From: Hyphomicrobiales bacterium
GTDB taxonomy: Bacteria; Pseudomonadota; Alphaproteobacteria; Rhizobiales; Rhizobiaceae
Length of the DNA: 64,000 nucleotides
NCBI GenBank assembly: GCA_900471485.1
Contig: UCEU01000007.1
Coordinates: forward strand, 186,001 to 250,000
Reading direction: 5' to 3'
The first letter of the stretch is position 1. Each line of letters begins with the position of its first letter. Made by a program: the position numbers and the translations under genes. Below the pieces are notes generated by a model. It was not told where the DNA came from. It did not search any database and saw only the letters and a program-made list of their open reading frames with translations. Positions 1 to 8,661 of this stretch are shown here, piece after piece.

Positions 1-1
1 G

Positions 2-619
2 CTGGTCTTCGCATCCGCGCAGCCCGTGTCCGAGAGCTTCATCGCCGACCGCCTGCCGCGGGACTTCGACGTGCGCGCTATCATGCTGCGCCTGAAGGAA
101 CAATATGCCCACCGCGGCGTCAACCTCGTTCAGGTAGAGGATTCTTGGGCCTTCCGCACCGCCGCCGACCTCTCCTTCGTTATCCGTCGCGATGAAAACG
201 AGGTGAAGAAGCTGTCGCGCGCTGCACTCGAAGTGCTGGCGATCATCGCCTATCACCAGCCGGTGACGCGCGCCGAGATCGAGGATATCCGAGGCGTGCA
301 GACGTCGCGCGGTACGCTCGACGTGTTGATGGAGGCAGGCTGGGTGCGTTTTCGCGGTCGCCGCCGCACGCCCGGGCGGCCCGTCACGCTCGGCACCACG
401 CGAGATTTCCTCGATCATTTCGGCCTCGAGGAGCTGCGCGATCTGCCCGGTATCGAGGAACTGAAGGGCGCCGGCCTGCTGTCTGGCCGCATCCCCGCCA
501 ATTTCAATATTCCGTCGCCGACGATGAACGACGAACTGACCGAGGATGAAGATCCGATCACGCAGCTGGATCTGGAGGAGCTCGGTCTTCTTGCCCCCTC
601 CGGCGGCTCTGAAGAATAG
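2..619 (+). CDS. scpB: ScpB, segregation and condensation protein (5' end missing)
   Basis: ScpB is a winged-helix partner of the SMC-ScpA condensin complex, which compacts and segregates the chromosome. The reading frame is open from the window edge (LVFASAQPVSE, the usual ScpB N-terminal region), so the GTG at 26 is an internal codon and the true start lies upstream of the window. Visible are the tandem winged-helix core (EVLAIIAYHQPVTRAEIE, then RGVQTSRGTLDVLMEAGWV) and a short acidic C-terminal tail. In rhizobia scpB lies just upstream of tatA, as here. The family call is secure; only the N-terminus is unseen. Confidence 0.93.
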   Translation: MVFASAQPVSESFIADRLPRDFDVRAIMLRLKEQYAHRGVNLVQVEDSWAFRTAADLSFVIRRDENEVKKLSRAALEVLAIIAYHQPVTRAEIEDIRGVQTSRGTLDVLMEAGWVRFRGRRRTPGRPVTLGTTRDFLDHFGLEELRDLPGIEELKGAGLLSGRIPANFNIPSPTMNDELTEDEDPITQLDLEELGLLAPSGGSEE

Positions 620-804
620 TCGGTTTATGTCTTTGTTTCGCCACCGATGACGAAAACAATGCTGATCACAATTTTTCGAAGGCTGGATGACTTGTCACCA
701 AGGGCGATCCCGTGACATTAACGACAATCCAAGGGGAATTTTGATGTTGGATTTGGTGTTGGAAATTCTTACATCAACAGACATCACAACAAGGAGTTAG
801 CGTA

Positions 805-1002
805 ATGGGTTCTTTTAGCATGTGGCACTGGCTGATCGTTCTTGCGATCGTCCTGCTGTTGTTCGGCCGCGGTAAGATTCCTGAGCTCATGGGCGACGTT
901 GCCAAGGGCATCAAGAGCTTCAAGAAGGGCATGAACGACGATGACGCCCCGGAAGCCACGACCGGCAAGACCGTCGATCACAAGGCCGACGAAACGAAGT
1001 AA
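805..1002 (+). CDS. tatA: TatA, Sec-independent translocase subunit
   Basis: TatA forms the size-variable pore component of the twin-arginine translocon in the inner membrane and exports folded proteins. The 65-residue product has one N-terminal transmembrane helix ([14 protein letters not shown]), the [12 protein letters not shown] hinge and an amphipathic helix ([12 protein letters not shown]), followed by a short charged tail. A good ribosome site (AAGGAG) lies 8 bases upstream of the ATG. It is first in a tatA-tatB-tatC operon. The 185-base gap after scpB probably carries the operon promoter, but I cannot point to a confident -35/-10 pair. Confidence 0.96.
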   Translation: MGSFSMWHWLIVLAIVLLLFGRGKIPELMGDVAKGIKSFKKGMNDDDAPEATTGKTVDHKADETK

Positions 1003-1051
1003 TCACGTCCGGGCAAGCGCCGCCCCCGCGTTTCCCGTACAGGAGCCTTGA

Positions 1052-1741
1052 ATGTTCGATATTGGCTGGACCGAGTTGCTTGTCATCGCGGTCGTTTTGA
1101 TCGTGGTGGTTGGTCCGAAGGATCTTCCGCCGATGCTTCGTGCGTTTGGCAAGATGACGCAGCGCGCCCGCAAGGTCGCCGGCGAATTCCGTGCCCAGTT
1201 CGACGAAGCCCTGCGTGAAGCGGATATGGACGATGTCCGTCAGACGCTGAGCGATGCGCAGAAGCTCAATCCGGTGAACTCTCTTCGCGAAGCCATGAAC
1301 CCGCTTCGCCAGATGGGCAACGAGATCAAGGCCGATCTGCAGAAGGCGACGGTGGTCGACAACAAGACCGAAGCGCCGCTCGGCCTGATGCCGGCTCCCG
1401 AGGTTGCACCAGCCGCCGCACCATCGGTCATGGCCGCACCGACGCCGGAACCGGCAGCTGCTGCGGTTCTGCCGGGCGATGAAAAGCCGAAGGCACCGCG
1501 CAAGCCGCGCGTCAAGGCCGCAGACAAGGCGGATGCAGTCGCTGCCGTCGCCGTCACGCCGGCCGAAAAGCCCAAGCGCGCCGCTGCCAAGACCGCTGCT
1601 GCCAAGCCCGCTGCTGCCAAGACTACCACGGCGAAGGCCGCGACCACTAAGGCCGCTCCAGCTGCTAAGCCTGTTGCCGCCGCGAGCAAAACTGCAGCCG
1701 TGAAGAAGCCGGCTGCCAAGAAAAAGAAAGATGAAGCATGA
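1052..1741 (+). CDS. tatB: TatB, Sec-independent translocase subunit
   Basis: TatB works with TatC to recognise twin-arginine signal peptides. The N-terminus has the diagnostic MFDIGWTELLVIAVVLIVVV membrane segment followed by the GPKDLPPMLRAFGK hinge and an amphipathic helix. At 229 residues it is longer than enteric TatB. From about residue 115 it becomes Ala/Pro-rich, and the last 70 residues are Lys/Ala repeats of the AAAKPAAAKT type, as often seen in rhizobial TatB. The stop overlaps the tatC start by four bases (ATGA), so the two are translationally coupled. Confidence 0.95.
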   Translation: MFDIGWTELLVIAVVLIVVVGPKDLPPMLRAFGKMTQRARKVAGEFRAQFDEALREADMDDVRQTLSDAQKLNPVNSLREAMNPLRQMGNEIKADLQKATVVDNKTEAPLGLMPAPEVAPAAAPSVMAAPTPEPAAAAVLPGDEKPKAPRKPRVKAADKADAVAAVAVTPAEKPKRAAAKTAAAKPAAAKTTTAKAATTKAAPAAKPVAAASKTAAVKKPAAKKKKDEA

Positions 1742-2565
1742 GCGGTGATATCGAAGACAAGCCGCAGCCGTTGATCGAGCACCTGATGGAGCTGCGTACG
1801 CGGCTCATGTGGTCGATCGGCGCCTTCTTCGTCGCTTTCATCGTCTGCTTCTTCTTCGCCAAGCATCTCTTCAACGCCCTGGTCCTGCCATACAAACGGG
1901 CGGTCGAGTGGGCGCATCTGGATGTGTCCAAGGCGGAACTGATCTACACCGCGCCGCAGGAATTCTTCTTTACGCAGGTCAAGGTCGCCATGTTCGGCGG
2001 CCTAGTGATCGCGTTTCCGATCATCGCCGCGCAGATCTACAAGTTCGTCGCCCCCGGTCTCTACAAGAACGAGCGCGCCGCCTTCCTGCCGTTCCTGATC
2101 GCCTCGCCGGTGCTCTTCCTGCTCGGTGCCTCGCTGGTCTACTTCTTTTTCACGCCGATGGTCATGTGGTTCTTCCTGACCATGCAGCAGAAGGCGGGCG
2201 AGGGCGATGTCGCCATTTCGCTGCTGCCGAAGGTCTCGGAATATCTCAGCCTCATCATGACGCTGGTCTTCTCCTTCGGTCTTGTCTTCCAGCTGCCCGT
2301 CATCACCACGCTGCTCGCCCGTGTCGGCCTGTTGACCTCGAACTGGCTGCGCGAGAAGCGCAAATTCGCGATCGTGCTTGCCTTCGTGGTCGCCGCAGTG
2401 CTGACGCCGCCCGATCCGATGTCCCAGATCGGCCTTGCGCTGCCGACCATCATTCTCTACGAGATTGCCATCTGGGCGGCACGACTCGTGGAACGCCAGC
2501 GTGCTCGCGATGCGGTCAACGAGGCGGACGGTTCGACGGACGTTGCCAAGACGGACAACGTCTGA
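1738..2565 (+). CDS. tatC: TatC, Sec-independent translocase subunit
   Basis: TatC is the polytopic core of the Tat translocon and the primary receptor for RR signal peptides. The 275-residue product begins with the cytoplasmic PLIEHLMELRTRL signature (the conserved E in HLxELR) and has six predicted membrane spans, including the F-x-F-G loop region FSFGLVFQLPVITTLL and a final segment with the conserved LTPPDPMSQ. It overlaps tatB by four bases. The tail after residue 250 is hydrophilic and cytoplasmic. The gap to serS is about 100 bases. Confidence 0.96.
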   Translation: MSGDIEDKPQPLIEHLMELRTRLMWSIGAFFVAFIVCFFFAKHLFNALVLPYKRAVEWAHLDVSKAELIYTAPQEFFFTQVKVAMFGGLVIAFPIIAAQIYKFVAPGLYKNERAAFLPFLIASPVLFLLGASLVYFFFTPMVMWFFLTMQQKAGEGDVAISLLPKVSEYLSLIMTLVFSFGLVFQLPVITTLLARVGLLTSNWLREKRKFAIVLAFVVAAVLTPPDPMSQIGLALPTIILYEIAIWAARLVERQRARDAVNEADGSTDVAKTDNV

Positions 2566-2663
2566 CGTTCGACGCGAACTCTCCTTGAGCGCTTCCGAAT
2601 TTCCGGTCGAGGCCCGGTCAGGCTTTGGCCGGGTCATCCCTTTTGCAACGACCTGGAACGACG

Positions 2664-3947
2664 ATGCTCGATATCAAATGGATCCGTGAGAATCCCGAAG
2701 CCCTCGATGCGGCACTTGCCAAGCGTGGTGCGGAGCCTTTGTCCGAAAGCCTGATCGCGCTCGACGAAAAGCGCCGCTCGGCCGTCCAGAAGGTCCAGGA
2801 CATGCAGTCCCGCCGCAACGCCGCCTCCAAGGAGATCGGCGCGGCGATGGCGCAGAAAAACAGCGAACTCGCCGAGAAGCTGAAGGCTGAGGTCGCCGAC
2901 CTGAAGGTCCTGCTTCCCGCCGCCGAGGAAGACGACCGCACCTTCTCCGAGGAACTGAACGACGCGCTGTCGCGCATCCCGAATATCCCGCACGACGACG
3001 TGCCCGTCGGCAAGGACGAGCATGATAACGTCGTGACGCGTATCACCGGCGAAAAGCCGCGCTGGAACCATACGCCGAAGGAGCACTTCGAGATCGGCGA
3101 ATCCCTCGGCTACATGGATTTCGAAACGGCGACAAAGCTCTCCGGCTCGCGCTTCACCGTCCTGACCGGTCCGCTCGCCCGCCTCGAGCGTGCACTCGGC
3201 CAGTTCATGATCGACCTGCACACCAGCGAGCACGGCTACACGGAAGTGAGTTCGCCGCTGATGGTACGCGACGAGGCGGTCTTCGGCGTGGGGCAGCTGC
3301 CGAAGTTCGCCGAGGACATGTTTCGCACGACGGACGGCCGCTGGCTGATCCCCACCGCCGAAGTCACGCTCACCAATCTTGTACGCGAGCAGATCCTCGA
3401 TCAGGAAAAGCTGCCGCTGCGCTTTACCGCGTTGACACCGTCCTTCCGCTCGGAAGCGGGTTCCGCCGGCCGCGACACCCGCGGCATGCTGCGTCAGCAT
3501 CAGTTCTGGAAGTGCGAGCTGGTGTCGATCACCGACGCCGAAAGCTCGATCGCCGAGCACGAGCGCATGACGGCTTGCGCCGAGGAAGTCTTGAAGCGCC
3601 TCGGCCTGCATTTCCGTACGCTGACGCTCTGCACCGGCGACATGGGCTTCGGCTCGCGCAAGACCTACGATCTCGAGGTCTGGCTGCCGGGCCAGAACAC
3701 CTACCGCGAAATCTCGTCCTGCTCCGTCTGTGGCGATTTCCAGGCGCGGCGCATGAACGCGCGCTATCGCGGCAAGGAAGACAAGACCAACCGCTTCGTG
3801 CACACGCTGAACGGCTCCGGCACCGCGGTCGGTCGCTGCCTGATCGCCGTCCTCGAAAACTACCTGAACGAGGACGGCTCCGTGACCGTTCCCGACGTTC
3901 TGGTCCCCTACATGGGCGGCCTGACGAAGATCGAACGGGCGGCCTGA
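2664..3947 (+). CDS. serS: Seryl-tRNA synthetase
   Basis: This class II aminoacyl-tRNA synthetase charges tRNA-Ser (and tRNA-Sec where present) with serine. I chose the ATG at 2664 because [21 protein letters not shown] is the standard SerRS N-terminus; an in-frame upstream codon at 2625 would add 13 unconserved residues. Residues 1-110 form the long antiparallel coiled-coil arm. The catalytic core shows motif 2 ([21 protein letters not shown]) and motif 3 ([16 protein letters not shown]). The length of 427 residues is normal. It is four bases from surE, so probably in one transcript with surE and pcm. Confidence 0.97.
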   Translation: MLDIKWIRENPEALDAALAKRGAEPLSESLIALDEKRRSAVQKVQDMQSRRNAASKEIGAAMAQKNSELAEKLKAEVADLKVLLPAAEEDDRTFSEELNDALSRIPNIPHDDVPVGKDEHDNVVTRITGEKPRWNHTPKEHFEIGESLGYMDFETATKLSGSRFTVLTGPLARLERALGQFMIDLHTSEHGYTEVSSPLMVRDEAVFGVGQLPKFAEDMFRTTDGRWLIPTAEVTLTNLVREQILDQEKLPLRFTALTPSFRSEAGSAGRDTRGMLRQHQFWKCELVSITDAESSIAEHERMTACAEEVLKRLGLHFRTLTLCTGDMGFGSRKTYDLEVWLPGQNTYREISSCSVCGDFQARRMNARYRGKEDKTNRFVHTLNGSGTAVGRCLIAVLENYLNEDGSVTVPDVLVPYMGGLTKIERAA

Positions 3948-3951
3948 GATC

Positions 3952-4719
3952 ATGCGCATTCTGCTCACCAACGACGACGGCATTCACGCGGAAGGTCTGG
4001 CGGCGCTGGAGCGGATTGCGCGCACGCTGTCCGACGACGTCTGGATCGTCGCGCCCGAGACCGACCAGAGCGGTCTCGCGCACTCGCTGAGCCTGTCGGA
4101 GCCGCTGCGCCTGCGCAAGATCTCCGACAAGCACTACGCGCTGCGCGGCACGCCGACGGACTGCGTCATCATGGGCATCAAGCAGGTGATGGACATCAAG
4201 CCCGACCTCGTTCTGTCGGGCGTCAACGCCGGCTCCAACGTCGCCGACGACGTCACCTATTCCGGCACGATCGCCGGCGCCATCGAGGGTACCATGCAGG
4301 GCGTGCGCTCCTTCGCGCTCAGCCAGGCCTATATCCGCGAAGGTGACCAGCGCATCCTCCCCTGGGAGGTCTGCGAGGCACATGCACCGGCGCTGCTCGA
4401 AAAGCTCATGACGCTCGAGCTGCCGGAAGGCACGTTCCTCAATCTCAACTTCCCGAACTGCCGTCCCGAGGAAGTGGAAGGCACCGAGGTGACTGCGCAG
4501 GGCAAGCTCGCCTTCAATCTGGAGGTCGATGCCCGCGCCGACGGACGCGGCTTTCCCTACTACTGGCTGAAGTTCGGCGAGCGCGCCGGCGTCTTCCAGG
4601 AAGGCACCGATGTCAATGCGCTGAAGAATAGCAAGGTTTCGGTAACCCCTTTGAAACTGGATCTGACCGATTATTCCGTACAGGACCGCATTGCGCGGGC
4701 GCTTTCAGGTACGGAGTAA
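3952..4719 (+). CDS. surE: SurE, 5'/3'-nucleotidase (stationary-phase survival protein)
   Basis: SurE is a metal-dependent nucleoside monophosphate phosphatase. The 255-residue product opens with [10 protein letters not shown], whose paired aspartates bind the metal, and has the conserved [22 protein letters not shown] segment carrying the further metal and phosphate ligands. It starts 4 bases after serS and is followed 6 bases later by pcm, the classic surE-pcm pairing. The pairing suggests a shared role in coping with ageing or damaged nucleotides and proteins in stationary phase. Confidence 0.96.
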   Translation: MRILLTNDDGIHAEGLAALERIARTLSDDVWIVAPETDQSGLAHSLSLSEPLRLRKISDKHYALRGTPTDCVIMGIKQVMDIKPDLVLSGVNAGSNVADDVTYSGTIAGAIEGTMQGVRSFALSQAYIREGDQRILPWEVCEAHAPALLEKLMTLELPEGTFLNLNFPNCRPEEVEGTEVTAQGKLAFNLEVDARADGRGFPYYWLKFGERAGVFQEGTDVNALKNSKVSVTPLKLDLTDYSVQDRIARALSGTE

Positions 4720-4725
4720 ATCGCG

Positions 4726-5379
4726 TTGACGGCACGGCTGGTCGAGAAGGAAGAGTTTGCGGCGCTCGTTCTGAGGCTGCGGGCCGAAGGGGTCTCCGAT
4801 ATCGATCTCCTGACAGCGGTCGAGGCGACGCCACGCTCGCTGTTCGTGCCGCCTGAGTTTGCCGAGCACGCCTATTCCAGCCGCACGCTTCCGATCGAAT
4901 GCGGCTCCTTCCTCGAAGGCGTCGATCTCGCGGTCCGTATCCTTCATCACCTGAGAATAAAGCCCGGCCAGCGCGTGCTCGAGGTCGGTACCGGCAGCGG
5001 CTTCATGTCCGCCGTCATGGCCCGCATGGCCGAGCGCGTCCTGACCGTGGATCGCTACAAGACGCTGACCAGCAACGCGCAGAAGCGCATGGAAACGCTC
5101 GGCATCCGCAACGTTATCATTCGTCAGGCCGATGGCAGCGCCGGCATGCAGGGCGAGGGCACCTTCGATCGCATCCTGGTGACCGCCGCCTTCAATTCCA
5201 TGCCGCGCTTCTACGCCGACCAACTCGTCTCCGGCGGCTCGATGATCGCGCCGCTGATGATCACCGAGACCGAATGTCGTCTCGTCAGGCTGACCAAGAC
5301 CGGCAGCCGCTTCGAGCGTGAAGAGCTCTTCGAAGCTCCCTATCTCCCCATCGTCCCGCGCCTCGCCTCGCTGCTCTGA
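4726..5379 (+). CDS. pcm: Protein-L-isoaspartate O-methyltransferase
   Basis: Pcm methylates L-isoaspartyl residues in aged proteins using S-adenosylmethionine, starting their repair. The likely start is TTG at 4726, preceded by ACGGAG at good spacing; no ATG lies near. The SAM-binding motif I is RVLEVGTGSGFMSAVMA, and the ACA/GSFLEG and TAAFNSMP segments fit the family. At 217 residues it is a normal length. It is the last gene of the serS-surE-pcm run; a 140-base gap separates it from the envelope gene downstream. Confidence 0.93.
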   Translation: MTARLVEKEEFAALVLRLRAEGVSDIDLLTAVEATPRSLFVPPEFAEHAYSSRTLPIECGSFLEGVDLAVRILHHLRIKPGQRVLEVGTGSGFMSAVMARMAERVLTVDRYKTLTSNAQKRMETLGIRNVIIRQADGSAGMQGEGTFDRILVTAAFNSMPRFYADQLVSGGSMIAPLMITETECRLVRLTKTGSRFEREELFEAPYLPIVPRLASLL

Positions 5380-5520
5380 TCGGCACCGCCGCGCGCGGTC
5401 TCGGCCTATGGTTAGCAATTTCTCAAAAAAATCGCACGGAATCTCGCGTTTTAACGGCGTGGTAATACTAACGCGCTTTAATAAACCTACAAATGGTTGC
5501 GTTAATAGTGGGTCGAGTTC

Positions 5521-7101
5521 ATGCGTTTCAGTCTTGCGCCGAAGTTCGGGAAATCTGCCGGAAAGGCCCTCTTTGCGGTTCTTCTGGCGAGTGCGGCAAC
5601 GGGTTGTAGTTCCGATGTGACCCGGTTCGGGAGCCTGTTCCCGTCGTCGGGTCAGGATCAGATGTCCACCGGGTCGATCCCGAGAAGGGGTATGAATGAT
5701 CCGGTTCCTCAGGCCGATATGACACAAGGCGGCTACGCCAATCAGGGTGGCTACGCCAATAACAATCAGGCGATGAACCAGCCTTACCCGGCATCGCAGC
5801 CGAACTACGGCGGATCGAGCGCGCGCATGGCCTCGGCTCCTGTTTCGGTTCAGCGCTCCGAACTTTCTGCCCCGTCGGCATCGCCCGCGCCGCAGCAGTC
5901 CCGCGAGCGGCAGGTCGCTCTCGCCCAGCCGTTCCCGTCGGCGGAACCCGCCAAGCAGGCGCCTCACGTTCTTGCTCCGCCGCGCACGCAGACCGACAAC
6001 ATCGTCACCGGCACCACGCCGAAGGTTCAGGGTTGGTCTGCGACCAACGCGCCGTCGGTCACCATGCGTCCGGGCGAAAGCGTCGCGGTCCTCGCCAAGC
6101 GCTACGGTGTTCCGGAAAAGGAAATCCTGCGCGCCAACGGCCTCAAGACGGCAGCCGCCGCCAAGCCGGGCCAGACCATCCTGATCCCGACCTACAACGG
6201 CGGCAACGTCGCGAAGGCATCGGCCCAGGCCGCCGACCTGTCGAAGCCGGGCCATGCGCCGCAGCCGAACAAGGAACAGGATCAGAACGTCGCCGTCATG
6301 CCGGGTGCGAACTCCGCCCGCGACAAGTCCATCGCCAATGCCGATCCGAGCAGCAAGCTGCCGGGCGCTGGCAAGGGTCCGAAGGGCGCCGGCGGCACCT
6401 ATGTCGTCAAGCCTGGTGACTCGCTTGCCAAGATCGCCAAGGCAACGGGTAGCAGCGTCGACGACCTCAAGGCCGCCAACAACCTGCAGGCCGGCTCCAT
6501 CCGCATCGGTCAGGAACTGAACCTGCCGGCCGGCGCCGGTTCGCCTGATGCCATGAAGACGGCGTCGATCCCGGCAAAGGCCGATCCGAAGCCGGCAGCG
6601 CAGCCCGCCGCCGCAACCTCGACCGCCGCTGCTCAGCCCGCCACCTACAAGGCGCCGGTTGCGACGGAAACCGTCGACGAAGCTGCCAAGAAGGAAGTCG
6701 CCTCGGCGGCTCCCGAGGCGACCGGTATCAGCAAGTACCGCTGGCCGGTCCGTGGCGCCGTCATCGCTGCCTATGGCGCCAACGTCAACGGCAGCCGCAA
6801 CGACGGTATCGATATCTCGGTCCCGCAGGGCACGGCCATCAAGGCGGCTGAAAACGGTGTTGTCATCTACGCCGGCAACGGCCTCAAGGAACTCGGCAAC
6901 ACGGTTCTCGTCCGCCACGACGACGGCACTGTAACCGTCTACGGCAACGCCGATACGCTGAGCGTCACGCGCGGCCAGAAGATCCAGCGCGGCCAGACGG
7001 TCGCTATGTCCGGCATGAGCGGCAACGTCAAGCAGCCGCAGGTCCATTTCGAGGTCCGCAAGGATGCGACCCCGGTCAACCCTTTGACTTTCCTCGAATA
7101 G
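5521..7101 (+). CDS. LysM- and LytM-domain lipoprotein, probable non-catalytic amidase activator (NlpD/DipM type)
   Basis: This is a predicted envelope lipoprotein of 526 residues. The N-terminus has a signal peptide ending in a lipobox-like LASAATGC. A Gln/Asn/Pro-rich linker follows. Two LysM peptidoglycan-binding repeats lie at about residues 180-224 and 293-336, then an Ala/Pro linker and a C-terminal M23/LytM fold. The catalytic residues are altered: the usual HxGIDI histidine is Asn (RNDGIDI), the YxHL histidine is Asn (YGNAD), and the HxH pair reads QVH. This suggests a structural regulator of a cell-wall amidase in division rather than an active peptidase. A perfect bidirectional terminator follows. 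NlpD, EnvC and DipM relatives are all possible. Confidence 0.85.
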   Translation: MRFSLAPKFGKSAGKALFAVLLASAATGCSSDVTRFGSLFPSSGQDQMSTGSIPRRGMNDPVPQADMTQGGYANQGGYANNNQAMNQPYPASQPNYGGSSARMASAPVSVQRSELSAPSASPAPQQSRERQVALAQPFPSAEPAKQAPHVLAPPRTQTDNIVTGTTPKVQGWSATNAPSVTMRPGESVAVLAKRYGVPEKEILRANGLKTAAAAKPGQTILIPTYNGGNVAKASAQAADLSKPGHAPQPNKEQDQNVAVMPGANSARDKSIANADPSSKLPGAGKGPKGAGGTYVVKPGDSLAKIAKATGSSVDDLKAANNLQAGSIRIGQELNLPAGAGSPDAMKTASIPAKADPKPAAQPAAATSTAAAQPATYKAPVATETVDEAAKKEVASAAPEATGISKYRWPVRGAVIAAYGANVNGSRNDGIDISVPQGTAIKAAENGVVIYAGNGLKELGNTVLVRHDDGTVTVYGNADTLSVTRGQKIQRGQTVAMSGMSGNVKQPQVHFEVRKDATPVNPLTFLE

Positions 7102-7123
7102 GTATTGCGTCTCGAGGACAGCG

Positions 7124-7152
7124 CAAAAGCCCGGCCGAACGCCGGGCTTTTG
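7124..7152. terminator. Bidirectional intrinsic terminator
   Basis: A perfect 12-base inverted repeat (CAAAAGCCCGGC, 5-base loop, GCCGGGCTTTTG) lies between two convergent genes. The T-run on each strand fits termination of both the LysM/LytM lipoprotein gene and the DUF815 ATPase gene. Confidence 0.9.
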
Positions 7153-7183
7153 TTATTTCAGGGATAAGGAAACGCTACGTGTC

Positions 7184-8056
7184 TCAGGCGCGGGCAAGCG
7201 TGATCCGCATGCGACCGGCAAGATCCTGGATGTACTGCCAGGCGACGCGGCCGGACCGCGCGCCGCGCGTCGTCGCCCATTCCAACGCCTCGGCATGCAG
7301 CTTCTCGCGGTCGAGCGGCAGCTTGAAGTGATCGGCATAGCCGTCGATCATCGTCAGGTAATCGTCCTGGCTGCACTTGTGGAAGCCGAGCCAAAGGCCG
7401 AAGCGATCCGACAGCGACACCTTCTCCTCGACCGCTTCCGACGGATTGATCGCCGTCGACTGCTCGTTCTCCATCATGTGGCGTGGAAGCAGGTGGCGAC
7501 GGTTCGATGTCGCATAGAACAGCACGTTGTCGGGACGCCCTTCGACGCCGCCGTCGAGCGCTGCCTTCAGCGACTTGTACGCGGTGTCGTCATGATCGAA
7601 GGAGAGGTCGTCGCAAAAGACGATGACGCGGTGCGGCGTGTCCTTGAGCAGGTCGAGCAGGGCGGGCAGGCTGGCGATATCCTCGCGGTGAACCTCGACC
7701 AGTTTCAGCGAAACCCCGCTTTCCCTTCTGACATCTTCGTGAACGGCTTTGACAAGCGAGGACTTGCCCATGCCGCGCGCCCCCCAGAGGAGCACGTTGT
7801 TGGCGGCAAAGCCTTCCGTGAAGCGCACGGTGTTTTCATGCAGGATGTCACGTACCCGATCGACGCCGCGAATGAGGGTCAGCGCCACGCGGTTGGGGCG
7901 CTGAACAGGCTGCAAATGCTGGCGAACGGGGGCCCAGACGAAGCAATCCGCCGCATTCCAATCGTTGATCGCGGGGGCAGGGCCGGCCAACCGGTCGACC
8001 GCGTCGGCAAGACGCTTGAGCTCGGCGAGAATGGCGATGTTGATCTCTTCTGCCAT
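7184..8056 (-). CDS. DUF815-family AAA+ ATPase
   Basis: A 290-residue P-loop ATPase of the DUF815 family, whose molecular role is not established. Walker A is GARGMGKSSLVKA, Walker B is VIVFCDDLSFD, and a later TSNRRHLLP matches sensor-type residues. I chose the start at 8056 (MAEEINIAILAEL) because a strong CAGGAGG ribosome site lies just upstream and the 45 residues that could be added before it look non-coding. It is transcribed leftward, against its neighbours, and is divergent from yajC. Confidence 0.9.
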   Translation of the reverse strand: MAEEINIAILAELKRLADAVDRLAGPAPAINDWNAADCFVWAPVRQHLQPVQRPNRVALTLIRGVDRVRDILHENTVRFTEGFAANNVLLWGARGMGKSSLVKAVHEDVRRESGVSLKLVEVHREDIASLPALLDLLKDTPHRVIVFCDDLSFDHDDTAYKSLKAALDGGVEGRPDNVLFYATSNRRHLLPRHMMENEQSTAINPSEAVEEKVSLSDRFGLWLGFHKCSQDDYLTMIDGYADHFKLPLDREKLHAEALEWATTRGARSGRVAWQYIQDLAGRMRITLARA

Positions 8057-8264
8057 GGCGGATCCTCCTGAAGATCGGTTGCCGTGGGTACGGCTTATTT
8101 TCGCTGTGGGGTAGCATGGTGTTTTGGCGGCGGAAAGGTTAAGAGGCACTGGAATCGGTACGGTTTCCGGCTGTTTCTGTTGCATTCGCAATGCCCATAA
8201 TTATAGTCCGGCCACCCGAGAAAAAGGCGACGTTCCGCCTCCGGAAAAGTTTGAGGAGATAAGC

Positions 8265-8609
8265 ATGTTCATCACCCCGGCATTCGCCCAGGCCACCGAC
8301 AGCGCGGCGTCGCCGTTCGGTTCGGGCTTTGAAATGATCATCCTGTTCGTGCCGCTGATGGTCGTCTGGTATTTCCTGCTGATCCGTCCGCAGCGCGCCC
8401 AGGCCAAGAAGCGCGAAGAGACGCTGAAGGCGATCCGTCGCGGCGACCAGGTCGTCACATCGGGCGGTCTCGTCGGCAAGGTCACGAAGGTTGTTGACGA
8501 CAAGGAAGTCGAAGTGGAAATTGCAGACGGCGTCCGCGTTCGTCTCGTACGCACCGGCATCGTCGAAGTCCGCGTCAAGGGCGAGCCTGTAAAGGCCGAC
8601 GCTGCATAA
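8265..8609 (+). CDS. yajC: YajC, preprotein translocase accessory subunit
   Basis: YajC is a single-span inner-membrane partner of SecDF in the Sec holotranslocon. The 114-residue product has an N-terminal periplasmic stretch, one membrane helix (MIILFVPLMVVWYFLLI) followed at once by the conserved RPQRAQAKKREE, and a soluble domain with DQVVTSGGLVGKV. The start at 8265 is supported by a TGAGGAGAT ribosome site. secDF follows after 52 bases, the standard yajC-secDF operon. Confidence 0.95.
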   Translation: MFITPAFAQATDSAASPFGSGFEMIILFVPLMVVWYFLLIRPQRAQAKKREETLKAIRRGDQVVTSGGLVGKVTKVVDDKEVEVEIADGVRVRLVRTGIVEVRVKGEPVKADAA

Positions 8610-8661
8610 TAAGCCACATTCCGCGAACCGGATCGTCCGGATCTGACATAGTCGAGATAAA

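Noticed and set aside
4705..7047. 780-codon leftward open frame opposite pcm and the LysM/LytM gene
   Set aside because: It mirrors real genes with clear motifs; its product is compositionally odd and has no domain or ribosome site. High GC with third-position bias creates such frames.
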